Positions 53,328 to 61,711 are shown, numbered from the stretch's first letter. The stretch is 64,000 nt of DNA from JASMHC01 sp964453855 (GCA_964453855.1 CAYVRN010000009.1:1-64000), one strand, 5' to 3'. Notes: generated by a model from the letters alone, not told the origin. Made by a program: numbers and translations.

Positions 53328-54332
53328 TTACCGCATCCAGAAACCATTTTTCTTTAGTTTTTGGCGGATACCTTGTTCCTTGACCGGAAGATTATCGCGG
53401 TCAAACAGGGCGCGGGCTTTCTTGCCGCGTCCTTGATAGATAAAGCGCAAAGCGGGTTCATGCAGCTTCAGGACTTTTTTGACCTCGTTGGCGGCCGTGA
53501 TATCTTCGAGCAGTGCCACAACCTGATCGCTTTCGCGGGCATAAAGCAGCGGGAAGGTTCGGTAGTGACACGAGGTTTTTTCGTCGATCCAACCCGTTTC
53601 CAGCGCCTTGGGACCGCCACCCAGTTTGTGGATGACAAGCGGCAAAGCGATCTGGTCAAGCCATGGATAAAGCGGTTGGCACACCAATTCAGGCGGGGTG
53701 TGTTCGCGGATGGTTGTGGAAATGTTTTCAAAAAGCTGCCCGAAGATACGAGGGCATTTGTAGTAGAACATGCCCGCGTTGAAATAGGGATAGCGCAGCC
53801 AGAATTCTTCGGGCTGAGAGCGATCAAGGGCGTCGTTCACGTCCATTCCGAACATGGCATAAAGCGAGCCCCAGATCTTTTGATATCCGGGACCGTAGAG
53901 TTCCAGCACCGGCCACGTGCCTTCGCGCCGCAGGCTGGCCGAGGGACGGTTGAAATCGAAGGGCACTTTGAAGGGATCATCGAGGATTAGAGTGTCGCTA
54001 TCAAAGAACACGAAAGGCTCATTTTCGGGTAGGGCACGCAGGGCTTCGATTTTGTTTCCGTTCGGGTAATCCTGGCCGAAATGTTTGCTATTAAAGGGGA
54101 TAATAGTGGCGCCCGTGGCTTCAATCAGTTTGCGCAGAGGCTTATCACGCATGCGTGGATTGCTCTTCCAAAGGGGGCCGTTTTGGGGCTCGGCGACGTA
54201 AAGATGCTTGCAGCGATCGGGAGAAACTTTGGCGAGCGACAAGGTAAACAGCAAAGCCTCATAAGCCAAACGGCCATCCTGACCGACGATCAGTATGTTG
54301 AATGGTTTTGTCTTAGTTTTGCTCTTGGCCAC
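53328..54332 (-). CDS. Putative GT-A fold glycosyltransferase or nucleotide-sugar protein
   Basis: A 334-residue protein. FNILIVGQDGRLAYEALLFTLSL opens a Rossmann-like fold, and FVFFDSDTLILDD contains a DxD-type metal site as in GT-A glycosyltransferases. ELYGPGYQKIWGSLYAMFG and FNAGMFYYKCP resemble GT8/GT-A related hypothetical proteins in roseobacters. The start is a GTG at 54332 with AGGGTG upstream. Its stop lies 142 bases beyond the metY start region. Substrate unknown; involvement in cell-surface glycans is suggested by the neighbouring genes. Confidence 0.65.
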   Translation of the reverse strand: MAKSKTKTKPFNILIVGQDGRLAYEALLFTLSLAKVSPDRCKHLYVAEPQNGPLWKSNPRMRDKPLRKLIEATGATIIPFNSKHFGQDYPNGNKIEALRALPENEPFVFFDSDTLILDDPFKVPFDFNRPSASLRREGTWPVLELYGPGYQKIWGSLYAMFGMDVNDALDRSQPEEFWLRYPYFNAGMFYYKCPRIFGQLFENISTTIREHTPPELVCQPLYPWLDQIALPLVIHKLGGGPKALETGWIDEKTSCHYRTFPLLYARESDQVVALLEDITAANEVKKVLKLHEPALRFIYQGRGKKARALFDRDNLPVKEQGIRQKLKKNGFWMR

Positions 54333-54486
54333 TGCCGCACCCTAGCGTTTTCGAAGATCATAGGGTGGGGTTGCAGGGCTGCCAAGCACGGATGCGTTCC
54401 TGGTTTGCGTTCTCGGGTGGTTGTCTTGGGCCATTGCCTGCAGTAGCGTAGTTTTAATGGGCCCACATAAGGCGATCACTTTGGAA

Positions 54487-55104
54487 ATGATTAACGATCC
54501 AGATGTTTATTTTCGCGATGGTTGCGGGCGGTGCAATAAATTTGCGACCGATGACTGCAAGGCCCGAAAGTGGGGTGAGGGGCTTCGTGGATTGCGTGAA
54601 ATTTGTCTCGACATGGCTCTTGAGGAAGGCGCTAAGTGGGGCCAGCCGGTTTATATGCTAAACGGCAAAAACGTCGTGATGTTTGCGGCGTTTAAAGACG
54701 ACTTCAATCTGACGTTTTTCAAGTCATCGTTGTTGAAAGACCCTGAAGGCATTTTGACCAAGCGGGGAGAGAACACCCAAAGCCGGAACATGATTTCGTT
54801 CAAGGACGTTGAAGACGTTGCGTTGAAAGAACAGATTATCCGCGCCTATCTGACCGAGGCGATTGCCAATGAAAAGGCGGGCAAGGTGGTCGAAAAGAAA
54901 ACGCCGAAACTGGATGTGCCGGATGAATTGGTTACAGCAATGGATGACAATCCGGCATTGGCCGAGGCTTTTATTGCACTGACGCCCGGGCGCCAGCGCA
55001 GTTGGTGCATCTATATAGGGCAGGCAAAGCGATCCGAAACGCGCAAAAAGCGCGTCGCGGCGGCGGCTCCTAAGGTATTGGAAGGAAAGGGTTTCTTTGA
55101 TTGA
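54487..55104 (+). CDS. YdeI/OmpD-associated family protein (DUF1801-like)
   Basis: A protein of about 205 residues of the YdeI type. It shows RDGCGRCNKFATDDCKARKWGEG, KWGQPVYMLNGKNVVMFAAFKDDFNLTFFK (DUF1801 core) and the C-terminal ALTPGRQRSWCIYIGQAKRSETRKKRV, the signature of the YdeI C-terminal domain. Function is not established; family members are linked to polymyxin resistance or growth under stress. The start is uncertain: ATG at 54487 lines up with homologues (MINDPDVYF), while ATGs at 54457 and 54421 extend it without clear ribosome sites. Confidence 0.82.
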   Translation: MINDPDVYFRDGCGRCNKFATDDCKARKWGEGLRGLREICLDMALEEGAKWGQPVYMLNGKNVVMFAAFKDDFNLTFFKSSLLKDPEGILTKRGENTQSRNMISFKDVEDVALKEQIIRAYLTEAIANEKAGKVVEKKTPKLDVPDELVTAMDDNPALAEAFIALTPGRQRSWCIYIGQAKRSETRKKRVAAAAPKVLEGKGFFD

Positions 55105-55134
55105 ATAGAAGCGGATTGAAAATGTGCACTGGCG

Positions 55135-56133
55135 TCACGCTGTGCAGGCGATCCGACGTTTTGTTTCGTCGATCACTTCCAACCAGTAGCGCAATGTTAA
55201 TCGCTGCTCCGCTTCTTCAGTAAGAGTGTCCGGGTAAATATAGTTTTGCAGCATTTCGTCGGACAATTCTTCGTAGGAATTGACTTCTATGATGGGCAGA
55301 CCTTCAAAAAGAGATGAAATACTGGTTCGGCGAATAATTGGCACAGCCCCCAAAACGATTGCTTCCCAAGTTCTATGGCAGTCGGTGCCCGCTCCGATTG
55401 GGGACAGCACAAACTGGCATTCGCGCACGGCTTTCCAGTATTGCGATCTGCTTATTCGAGCAGGAAGAAGTTTAGTGCCAGAAAGCATTTTACTGGCTTC
55501 AAAGGCGCGGTTCCTGTCTGTGGCGTTTGCATGCAAGCTATGATGGAAATCCACAAGGACGTTGGGATTTTTGTTTTGCCATGCTTTCGGATTCCTTTGA
55601 TTATCAGCCAATCGGATTAAAGCCTGGTCTTGCTCAAGATATGGTGTGCGCTTTTCCCCCCACATTTTGCGACGGTTTAGCGTATGGTAATCCAAGCCCA
55701 AAGGGATTGGTGTCATCAGTTCATGTTCGGGCGCATCGCAATTCTGGGTAAACCAATGCAAAATAATGCCGTCAGAAATGATCTGCTCCAGCGAAGCTGA
55801 GGAGACCTGCGATAAAATAGCGTTTGGAGCCGAATTGATGGCATCTCCGGTTACTAGAAATATCCGAATACCTTCGCGCAGTAACCTAGGATAAACCGTC
55901 TCGAACCATTCTGGTAGCGCTGAAGTGGTTACATAGACGAGATCGAAAGGTTTGAGTGCCGCATAATCTTTCGGTTCAATAGTTTTGCGATCAGAGGAAA
56001 GGATAATAGGTGCCACGTCGCAATACTTTGCCACGCCGATTTTATTGAAGTAATGAGTTTGATAATTGCCTTCGTTCGGAATGATGAGATGGTTAAGTCG
56101 ATAAGTTTGGATAAATCGCTTTATTTTGTTCAT
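55135..56133 (-). CDS. Exostosin/GT47-like glycosyltransferase
   Basis: A 332-residue protein whose C-terminal half has FVLSPIGAGTDCHRTWEAI and LGAVPIIRRTSISSLFEGLPIIEV, the nucleotide-sugar-binding part of exostosin-type (GT47) and related GT-B glycosyltransferases. The N-terminal half is poorly conserved. The sugar donor and acceptor are unknown; it probably helps build a cell-surface polysaccharide. It is more AT-rich than the surrounding genes and lies 5 bases after the methyltransferase-like gene on the same strand, so the two form an operon. ATG at 56133 has only weak ribosome-site similarity. Confidence 0.7.
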   Translation of the reverse strand: MNKIKRFIQTYRLNHLIIPNEGNYQTHYFNKIGVAKYCDVAPIILSSDRKTIEPKDYAALKPFDLVYVTTSALPEWFETVYPRLLREGIRIFLVTGDAINSAPNAILSQVSSASLEQIISDGIILHWFTQNCDAPEHELMTPIPLGLDYHTLNRRKMWGEKRTPYLEQDQALIRLADNQRNPKAWQNKNPNVLVDFHHSLHANATDRNRAFEASKMLSGTKLLPARISRSQYWKAVRECQFVLSPIGAGTDCHRTWEAIVLGAVPIIRRTSISSLFEGLPIIEVNSYEELSDEMLQNYIYPDTLTEEAEQRLTLRYWLEVIDETKRRIACTA

Positions 56134-56138
56134 GAAAC

Positions 56139-56849
56139 TCAGTCTATTACGTAAGAAAATTTTTCGGCTTCGGTTTTAATTTCTGCTTTTCGTGCAATCG
56201 AAATTTCAGGCACTTCGAATACGGCTTGTCTGCCTTCAACGTGTACCGGCGCTATATAGTCTTCGACCAAATGATAAAGCGGTCGGTTTGTGTAATCGTC
56301 GAAAATCAAGGTAGTTCCAGGCTTTGCCTCGATCAAGGATGTCAAAAAACAGCTGACCCTGAACCTCCCATCGACCAGAACAACATCAGGAGACACAGGC
56401 AGGGACCAAAGATAGCCAACATATGTCGGGATATGCTGTCTTCGTTCATATGAAAGCGGACGCCCCCATTCCCCGAGAGGACCAAGGTCAACATGGTGTA
56501 AAAACACATTGTTCCGCGAGCCAATGTCCTGCTTTGTTTTTTCAATCCACTCGTTGGAAGTATCGACGGCATAAACCGCAGCGCTGGTAGAACCACATAC
56601 CCACTTGGTCGAGGAGCCACATCCATATTCAAAATATACATCGGCTGCCTTGAGACGTTTCTTGAATTCAGCGTCATCGCCTTCAAAAAGAGGCGCAGAC
56701 GCAGGGTTTTGTTGCTTTTTTTTGAAAATTTTTTTCAGAAAACTAATGTGCTCGTCCTCCAAAGTTTCAAATTTGTTTAGTTGAATCGAGAGCGACTGGA
56801 AACCGAATTCAACTGGTAGCTGATACTTCCCGCTTGTAGCTATGGGCAA
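56139..56849 (-). CDS. Class I SAM-dependent methyltransferase-like protein
   Basis: A 236-residue protein with the motif I-like VYFEYGCGSSTKWV, YAVDTSNEWIEKTKQDIG (motif II region) and PDVVLVDGRFRVSCFLTSLIEAKPG, which fit a Rossmann-fold methyltransferase of the type found in polysaccharide clusters. The middle carries VDLGPLGEWGRPLS. Catalytic residues cannot be assigned. The start is a TTG at 56849 without a clear ribosome-binding site, so it may be wrong by several codons. The gene is AT-rich and co-directional with the exostosin-like gene. Confidence 0.65.
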   Translation of the reverse strand: MPIATSGKYQLPVEFGFQSLSIQLNKFETLEDEHISFLKKIFKKKQQNPASAPLFEGDDAEFKKRLKAADVYFEYGCGSSTKWVCGSTSAAVYAVDTSNEWIEKTKQDIGSRNNVFLHHVDLGPLGEWGRPLSYERRQHIPTYVGYLWSLPVSPDVVLVDGRFRVSCFLTSLIEAKPGTTLIFDDYTNRPLYHLVEDYIAPVHVEGRQAVFEVPEISIARKAEIKTEAEKFSYVID

Positions 56850-56957
56850 ACTGTCACGGCAGTTGTCAAACAGGATGCAAGATTTTAGATAAATTGGAAA
56901 TTCAATTTCATATCACTTCAATTTGTTAGACTTTTCTTGCGGAAAACTAGGACCGAT

Positions 56958-57782
56958 ATGCCAAAACTGATTGTTTCCCTTACAACAATTCCTTCGAGGG
57001 TTCGTTATCTTGAGGAGTTTTCCCGCTCGTTGCTCAGGCAAACAGTCTCTCCAGATCGCATTGAGTTGAACCTTCCACACGAATACAAACGGCGTAAGTT
57101 TACCGATTTAGAATTGGCGCAAGTTCCATCTTGTTTTGACGTGCACCGGTGCGATGACGTTGGGCCGGCCACAAAGCTGCTTCCGACGTTGAAACGATAC
57201 TGGGGGAGTGACGCTGTTATAATATATTGCGATGATGATCGGGTCTATTCGGAAGACTGGATCGAAAGATTTCTTAGATACGCAGAAGTAAATCCATCTT
57301 GTGCCATTGCAGACGAATGTTTGCCTATAGAGTCCGTGCGCGTTTCTCGCTTGGGCGCGACACGGGATTGGAAGTATAGATTGAAACGCGCGGCCTCGCT
57401 GGGGGTGTACCGTCCATATCACTTTGACGGAACCAAATTTCCAGACATTGCTGAGGGCTTCGGAGGGGTGTTGGTCCGTCCAGATTTTTTTAATGAGCGC
57501 GTGTTTGATGTTCCCGATCAGTGCTGGCCTGTGGATGACGTTTGGCTATCCGCGAATATCCGTTCGTCTGGGCACGAGATAGTCCGATACCCCAGAAACT
57601 TGCAGCAGAGAAGTTATCCGTTGAAGATCGAAGGTGAAGATGTGGGCCGGTTAGGAGATTCGCTTACGCAGACAACAGTTGACGGCCAAGGGCGGGCTTC
57701 GTTGAATTTCCACGCAGTAAAATACTGCATGGAAAACTTGGGAGTTTGGCCGGAGTATTCTAAGGGATTTGCACAGTTATAG
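56958..57782 (+). CDS. Family 2-like glycosyltransferase
   Basis: A 274-residue glycosyltransferase-like protein. LIVSLTTIPSRVRYLEEFSRSLLRQTVSPDRIELNLP opens a GT-A fold, VIIYCDDDRVYSEDWIERF carries the DxD site, and AEGFGGVLVRPDFF is a typical downstream motif. Similar proteins in roseobacters are annotated as glycosyltransferases of unknown acceptor. ATG at 56958 has AGGA 6 bases upstream, better than the TTG at 56937. It is divergent from the two AT-rich genes at its left and ends the AT-rich patch. Convergent with ornithine cyclodeaminase, 32 bases apart. Confidence 0.72.
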   Translation: MPKLIVSLTTIPSRVRYLEEFSRSLLRQTVSPDRIELNLPHEYKRRKFTDLELAQVPSCFDVHRCDDVGPATKLLPTLKRYWGSDAVIIYCDDDRVYSEDWIERFLRYAEVNPSCAIADECLPIESVRVSRLGATRDWKYRLKRAASLGVYRPYHFDGTKFPDIAEGFGGVLVRPDFFNERVFDVPDQCWPVDDVWLSANIRSSGHEIVRYPRNLQQRSYPLKIEGEDVGRLGDSLTQTTVDGQGRASLNFHAVKYCMENLGVWPEYSKGFAQL

Positions 57783-57814
57783 GTCTGATCAGATATGTCC
57801 GCGGGAGACAAAAA

Positions 57815-58897
57815 CTACCGCGCCCGTTGCACCATCCCGAACAGGTCGCGAGGGTCGTCGGGGTCGGCGAGCATGTCCAACTCAACGGCAAAGTCGGTGC
57901 CTTTGACCTTGTCGTGTACAAAGCGCAGGGCCGAGAAGTCCTCGATTGCAAAGCCGACCGAGTCAAACAGGGTGATTTGCTTGTCGTCGCGACGGCCGTG
58001 GGCTTCGCCCCGCATGACCTGCCAGAGCTCGATAACGGGGTGATTATCGTCAAGCTGCTGGATTTCACCCTCGATGCGGGTTTGCGGCGGATATTCGACG
58101 AAAATGTCCGAGCGCAGCAGGATATCACGGTGCAACTCGGTTTTGCCTGGGCAGTCACCGCCGATGGCGTTGATGTGCTGGCCGCTGCCTACCATATTGT
58201 CGGTCAGGATTGTTGCGTACTGCTTGTCTGCGGTGCAGGTGGTGATGATATCAACGCCCACGACTGCGTCTTCGCCGGTTGTGCAAGCGGTGATATTGAA
58301 GCCTTGGGCTTCTAGGTTGCGTTTGGCCTTAGCGGTGGCTGCCGGGTCGATATCGTAAAGCCGAAGGGTGTCGATGCCGAGAATGGCGCGGAAGGCCATC
58401 GCCTGAAATTCGCACTGGGCCCCATTGCCTATCATTGCCATGGTTTTCGCGTTTTTAGGGGCCAGATATTTCGCCACCAAGGCCGAGGTTGCGGCAGTGC
58501 GCAACGCAGTCAAAACGGTCATTTCGGTCAGTAGCACCGGATAGCCGTTTGCGACCGAGGATAAGACTCCGAATGCAGTGACGGTCTGATAGCCTTCGCG
58601 CATGTTCTTGGGGTGGCCGTTGACGTATTTGAAACCGTAATTTTCGGCATCGGCCGTGGGCATCAATTCGATCACGCCTTCTTTCGAGTGTGACGCGACG
58701 CGCGGGGTTTTGTCGAATTCGGGCCAGCGCTTGAAGTCGGCTTCGATGTAGTCTGCAAGTTCGCGAAGGACATGTTCAATGCCATATGCGTTGACCAGTC
58801 GCATCATGTTGTCGACAGACACAAACGGCACCATCGCCAGTTTCGACGGGGTAGGGCGAAGGCCTTCGGTTATTTGGTCTTTGGTCGGGATCATCAT
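57815..58897 (-). CDS. Ornithine cyclodeaminase
   Basis: A 360-residue NAD-dependent ornithine cyclodeaminase (ornithine to proline + ammonia) of the mu-crystallin family. TADAENYGFKYVNGHPKNM, LLTEMTVLTALRTAATSALVAKY, the NAD-binding AMIGNGAQCEFQAMAFRAI, INAIGGDCPGKTEL with the conserved aspartate, and FDSVGFAIEDFSAL are characteristic. It overlaps the arginase stop by 4 bases (ATGA) and so forms a two-gene operon: arginase makes ornithine and urea, this enzyme makes proline. Often called ocd or arcB in this context. Confidence 0.94.
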   Translation of the reverse strand: MMIPTKDQITEGLRPTPSKLAMVPFVSVDNMMRLVNAYGIEHVLRELADYIEADFKRWPEFDKTPRVASHSKEGVIELMPTADAENYGFKYVNGHPKNMREGYQTVTAFGVLSSVANGYPVLLTEMTVLTALRTAATSALVAKYLAPKNAKTMAMIGNGAQCEFQAMAFRAILGIDTLRLYDIDPAATAKAKRNLEAQGFNITACTTGEDAVVGVDIITTCTADKQYATILTDNMVGSGQHINAIGGDCPGKTELHRDILLRSDIFVEYPPQTRIEGEIQQLDDNHPVIELWQVMRGEAHGRRDDKQITLFDSVGFAIEDFSALRFVHDKVKGTDFAVELDMLADPDDPRDLFGMVQRAR

Positions 58898-59826
58898 GCT
58901 GCAAAGCTCCGGGTCATACGGTCTAGGACGCGGCGGCCCATAAGGGACGCGGTGAGATCAACAAGCAGCGAAGCGGTGCGCCCGCGCTCGTCAAGAAAAG
59001 GGTTAAGTTCGACCAGATCCAGCGATGTGACCAAGCCACTGTCGCAAAGCATTTCCATGATCAGGTGAGCCTCGCGGAAGGTCGCTCCACCGGGGACAGT
59101 GGTTCCCACAGCGGGGGCAATTCCCGGATCAAGGAAGTCTACGTCGAAACTGACGTGTAGATGTCCTTTGGCCGCTTGAACGCGGGATAAGAATGCCTTT
59201 AGCGGGGTTCCGACGCCATGTTCGTCGATCGCGCGCATGTCGTGAACTTCTATGCCCTGATCGAGGATCAGCTCGTGCTCGGCGGGGTCAACAGATCGTA
59301 TGCCCATCATGCAGATGTTTTCAGGCGAAACGCTGGCCGGCAGTGGGGGATAGGCGTCAAAATCGGCCTGCCCCGTGACATAGGCCACGGGCGTTCCGTG
59401 CAAATTGCCGCTGGTCGTGGTGTTCAAAGTGTGCAGGTCTGGGTGTGCATCAAGCCAGAGCAGAAACAACGGGCGGTCTTCGTCATTGGCGCGTTTTGCC
59501 ATGGCTGCGACGGTGCCGGCTGAAATCGAATGGTCGCCACCCAGAAAAACCGGTAGGTCGCAGCCTTTTGCGGCCTCAAGGGCTGCAGGGATCAAGGCCT
59601 CGATCCAGGCGCGGGTCTCGGCCAGGTGGTGCAGAGCAGGGTTTGTGTGGGTGACTGGCGCCTGCTCGGCAATTCGAACGTTGCCAAGATCATGGCAAGT
59701 CCAGCCGAGAGTTGAAACTGTTTTAACCAACCCGGCGGTGCGCAGGCTGGCTGGTCCCATAAGGCATCCAGGCTGGGACGCGCCGGTTTCGATTTCTGCG
59801 CCGAGGATGTTGCAAGTTCTGGTCAT
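58894..59826 (-). CDS. Arginase
   Basis: A 310-residue manganese-dependent arginase (arginine to ornithine + urea). The metal-binding motifs are VFLGGDHSISAGTV, LWLDAHPDLHT (slightly varied from the usual DAHxDxN) and HVSFDVDFLDPGIAPAVG, with GTTVPGGATFREA and LVELNPFLDERGRTA near the C-terminus. First gene of a two-gene operon with ornithine cyclodeaminase, divergent from an Lrp/AsnC gene that probably controls it in response to arginine. The ribosome-binding site AAGGATC lies within a perfect inverted repeat, so its translation may be controlled by RNA folding. Confidence 0.94.
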   Translation of the reverse strand: MTRTCNILGAEIETGASQPGCLMGPASLRTAGLVKTVSTLGWTCHDLGNVRIAEQAPVTHTNPALHHLAETRAWIEALIPAALEAAKGCDLPVFLGGDHSISAGTVAAMAKRANDEDRPLFLLWLDAHPDLHTLNTTTSGNLHGTPVAYVTGQADFDAYPPLPASVSPENICMMGIRSVDPAEHELILDQGIEVHDMRAIDEHGVGTPLKAFLSRVQAAKGHLHVSFDVDFLDPGIAPAVGTTVPGGATFREAHLIMEMLCDSGLVTSLDLVELNPFLDERGRTASLLVDLTASLMGRRVLDRMTRSFAA

Positions 59827-59829
59827 TGT

Positions 59830-59857
59830 TGATCCTTTGTTCTGCGTTTAAGGATCA
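59830..59857 (-). promoter_or_regulatory. Hairpin covering the arginase ribosome-binding site
   Basis: TGATCCTT (59830-59837) and AAGGATCA (59850-59857) are perfect 8-base inverted arms 12 bases apart. On the arginase strand the second arm contains the AAGGA ribosome-binding site, ending 3 bases before the ATG. Folding of the leader would block initiation. It may equally be an operator for the divergent Lrp/AsnC protein. Confidence 0.5.
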
Positions 59858-59888
59858 CAGATTTATTAGACGTATTGATCTATAAGTT

Positions 59889-59916
59889 TTGAAATATTGA
59901 TAAATTATTTTATACA
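59889..59916 (+). promoter_or_regulatory. Candidate promoter of the Lrp/AsnC gene
   Basis: TTGAAA (59889-59894) and TATACA (59911-59916) are separated by 16 bases within a strongly AT-rich stretch, 30 bases before the regulator start. This resembles a sigma-70-type promoter. Two ATTGAT repeats nearby could be Lrp contacts. By-eye assignment. Confidence 0.4.
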
Positions 59917-59946
59917 AAATGAGCACACAAATGGGCAAATTGAATA

Positions 59947-60375
59947 ATGTCAGACCTTTCAGATACGCAACGGCGAATCTTGACTGCTTTGCGCGGCAAT
60001 TCGCGGATGTCGGTGACCGAGCTGGCCGCGATGGTAGGTGTAACCAGGGCCACTGCAAAAACGCAGATGGACCACATGATCGACAGCGGTCGAATTCGGC
60101 GATTTACGATCGAAACGGACGTGGATGTCGAAGGAGAGGTGCGCGCGATTACCATGGTCGAGTTGCAGGGGAAAATGTCGCGTTCGGTGACCAAAACTTT
60201 GTCGCGCATTCTAGGGGTGTCTACGATATATGCCACCAACGGTGCTTGGGATCTGGTGGTGGAGATTCGTACCGACAGTTTGGTAAGTTTCGATCGGATA
60301 TTACGGGAAATCCGAGAGATACCCGGGGTCAACAACAGCGAAAGCAGTCTTTTGCTTAGCCATGTCGTATCTTAA
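59947..60375 (+). CDS. Lrp/AsnC family transcriptional regulator
   Basis: A 142-residue regulator with an N-terminal winged helix (LSDTQRRILTALRGNSRMSVTELAAMVGVTRATAKTQ) and a C-terminal RAM-type ligand-binding domain (EVRAITMVELQGKMSR, IYATNGAWDLVVEIRT, IREIPGVNNSESSLLLS). Lrp/AsnC proteins sense amino acids. Being divergent from arginase and ornithine cyclodeaminase, it very probably regulates them, with arginine or ornithine as effector; this is inferred from position. A good -35/-10 pair lies just upstream. No clear ribosome-binding site stronger than GGGCAAATTG is seen. Confidence 0.92.
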   Translation: MSDLSDTQRRILTALRGNSRMSVTELAAMVGVTRATAKTQMDHMIDSGRIRRFTIETDVDVEGEVRAITMVELQGKMSRSVTKTLSRILGVSTIYATNGAWDLVVEIRTDSLVSFDRILREIREIPGVNNSESSLLLSHVVS

Positions 60376-60435
60376 TTGAACGACCGGATCAGCGTGTGAA
60401 ACGCAACGTGTTAAGTGGGTACCATTTTTTGAAAA

Positions 60436-60519
60436 TGGTGGGCGACCCTGGAATCGAACCAGGCGTGCGTCTCCGCGAGGGAGTTACAGTCCCCTGCCAC
60501 ACCTTGCGGCCTGTCGCCC
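60436..60519 (-). tRNA. tRNA-Tyr (GTA)
   Basis: An 84-base minus-strand tRNA including the encoded CCA. The acceptor arms are GGGCGAC at the 5' end and GTCGCCC before A-CCA; the anticodon loop is CTGTAAC, giving anticodon GTA (tyrosine); the T-arm is CCTGG/CCAGG with TTCGATT. A long variable arm of about 14 bases is present, as expected for bacterial tRNA-Tyr. It lies convergent to the regulator and just upstream of the RlmB-like gene. Confidence 0.97.
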
Positions 60520-60631
60520 ACTGTGGGGGGTGATTACCCGCGGTGATTTCTGGCGTCAACAGGAAAATCTCTTGTATCTGCAAGGTTCTCGACGCATTGT
60601 CCGGCCTCGGTCGAAAATAGGCGGAAATGCA

Positions 60632-61420
60632 ATGAAAAAGCCCAAGTGGGTTATCGAAAAAGAGCAGTCCAAACGGGCAGCGGCAGCTGAAACCGTGTGG
60701 TTATTTGGGCTGCATGCCGTGCGCGACGCGCTTCAAAACCCTGCCCGCGATAAACTGCGATTGGTGGTGACTCGGAATGCTTTGGACAAGCTGGCAGATG
60801 CAGTAGCTCGCGCAGGTATCGAGCCAGAAATTTCGGACCCACGTCGATTCGCCGCTCCGCTTGATCCACAGTCAGTGCATCAGGGGGCAGCTCTTGAGGT
60901 GAAGCCGCTGGATTGGGGGGCATTGGCCGAAACCTGTCTGCGCGATAACGGGCGGCCGCCGCGTGTGGTTTTGCTCGATCGCGTGACCGATCCCCATAAT
61001 GTCGGTGCGATTTTACGATCAGCCGAAGTTTTCGGCGCGCAAGCGGTTGTCGCCGTGCAGCGCCATTCGGCCCCCGAAACCGGTGCGCTGGCAAAAACAG
61101 CCAGCGGTGCGTTAGAGCGGCAGCCCTATGTGCGGGTGAAAAATCTGGCTGCGGCGATGGAGGAGCTGAAAGCGATGGGCTTTTTAATGCTCGGTTTAGA
61201 TGGTGAGGCTGAGTACACTATCGAGCAGGTTGTGGATGGACAAAAAGATCGACCGATTGCCCTGGTGATGGGCGCCGAAGGGCCGGGGTTGCGGGAGAAA
61301 ACTAAAGAAACCTGCGACAAACTGGTAAAAATCAACTTCGCGGGTGGATTTGGTTCGCTCAACGTCTCCAACGCGGCTGCAGTTGCCCTATATGCTACTC
61401 TGAACCATTCGGAGGGCTAA
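60632..61420 (+). CDS. SpoU/TrmH family rRNA methyltransferase, RlmB-like
   Basis: A 262-residue SPOUT methyltransferase. The N-terminal substrate-binding domain (WLFGLHAVRDALQNPARDKL) is typical of RlmB, which 2'-O-methylates G2251 of 23S rRNA. The catalytic domain has DRVTDPHNVGAILRSAEVFGA (motif 1), LVMGAEGPGLREKT (motif 2) and FGSLNVSNAAAVALYA (motif 3) forming the trefoil knot. ATG at 60632 follows GGCGGAAATGCA; the frame back to 60530 covers the tRNA flank and is not used. The zinc-ribbon gene starts 3 bases after its stop. Confidence 0.92.
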   Translation: MKKPKWVIEKEQSKRAAAAETVWLFGLHAVRDALQNPARDKLRLVVTRNALDKLADAVARAGIEPEISDPRRFAAPLDPQSVHQGAALEVKPLDWGALAETCLRDNGRPPRVVLLDRVTDPHNVGAILRSAEVFGAQAVVAVQRHSAPETGALAKTASGALERQPYVRVKNLAAAMEELKAMGFLMLGLDGEAEYTIEQVVDGQKDRPIALVMGAEGPGLREKTKETCDKLVKINFAGGFGSLNVSNAAAVALYATLNHSEG

Positions 61421-61423
61421 GCT

Positions 61424-61711
61424 ATTCCACATCACACCAAGATAGCGACCTGCTGCTATTGTGGTACCCGCGCAGCGTTTCAGCTTTCGGGTGAAGTACA
61501 ACATAGGTTGGTGTGCAGCGCATGTGGTGCTCCGCTGAGTAAAATGACCCAAATGCCGCTAAAAAGAGATACGACGCCCAAGTGTTCATCTCATCCGGCA
61601 CCCAAGGGCGGGTATTCGAAAAAGAAAAGCAAGAAGCTTAAAAAGCCCAAGAAGCGGATCAAGAGCCTATTCGGTGAAGCTTTTGATCTGATCGAAGATA
61701 TTTTTGATTGA
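61424..61711 (+). CDS. Zinc-ribbon protein with apparent ATT start
   Basis: A predicted 95-residue protein. Read from ATT at 61424, the frame gives PHHTKIATCCYCGTRAAF, then VCSACGAPL: two CxxC knuckles of a zinc ribbon about 20 residues apart. A lysine-rich stretch (KKKSKKLKKPKKRIKS) and an acidic C-terminus (EAFDLIEDIFD) follow. GGAGGG lies 7 bases before the ATT, and there is no ATG, GTG or TTG before the first zinc knuckle; the first usual starts (TTG 61508, GTG 61511) would remove it. Similar proteins that I recall from roseobacters begin with this segment. Function unknown; nucleic-acid binding is plausible. Confidence 0.7.
   Translation: MPHHTKIATCCYCGTRAAFQLSGEVQHRLVCSACGAPLSKMTQMPLKRDTTPKCSSHPAPKGGYSKKKSKKLKKPKKRIKSLFGEAFDLIEDIFD

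Noticed and set aside
53277..53329. AACGGG/CCCGTT pair upstream of metY as a riboswitch stem
   Set aside because: Only six bases, 41 bases apart, and one arm overlaps the neighbouring gene's stop; likely chance.
55110..57790. AT-rich patch as a prophage or genomic island with integrase
   Set aside because: No integrase, transposase, tRNA junction or flanking direct repeat is visible around it.
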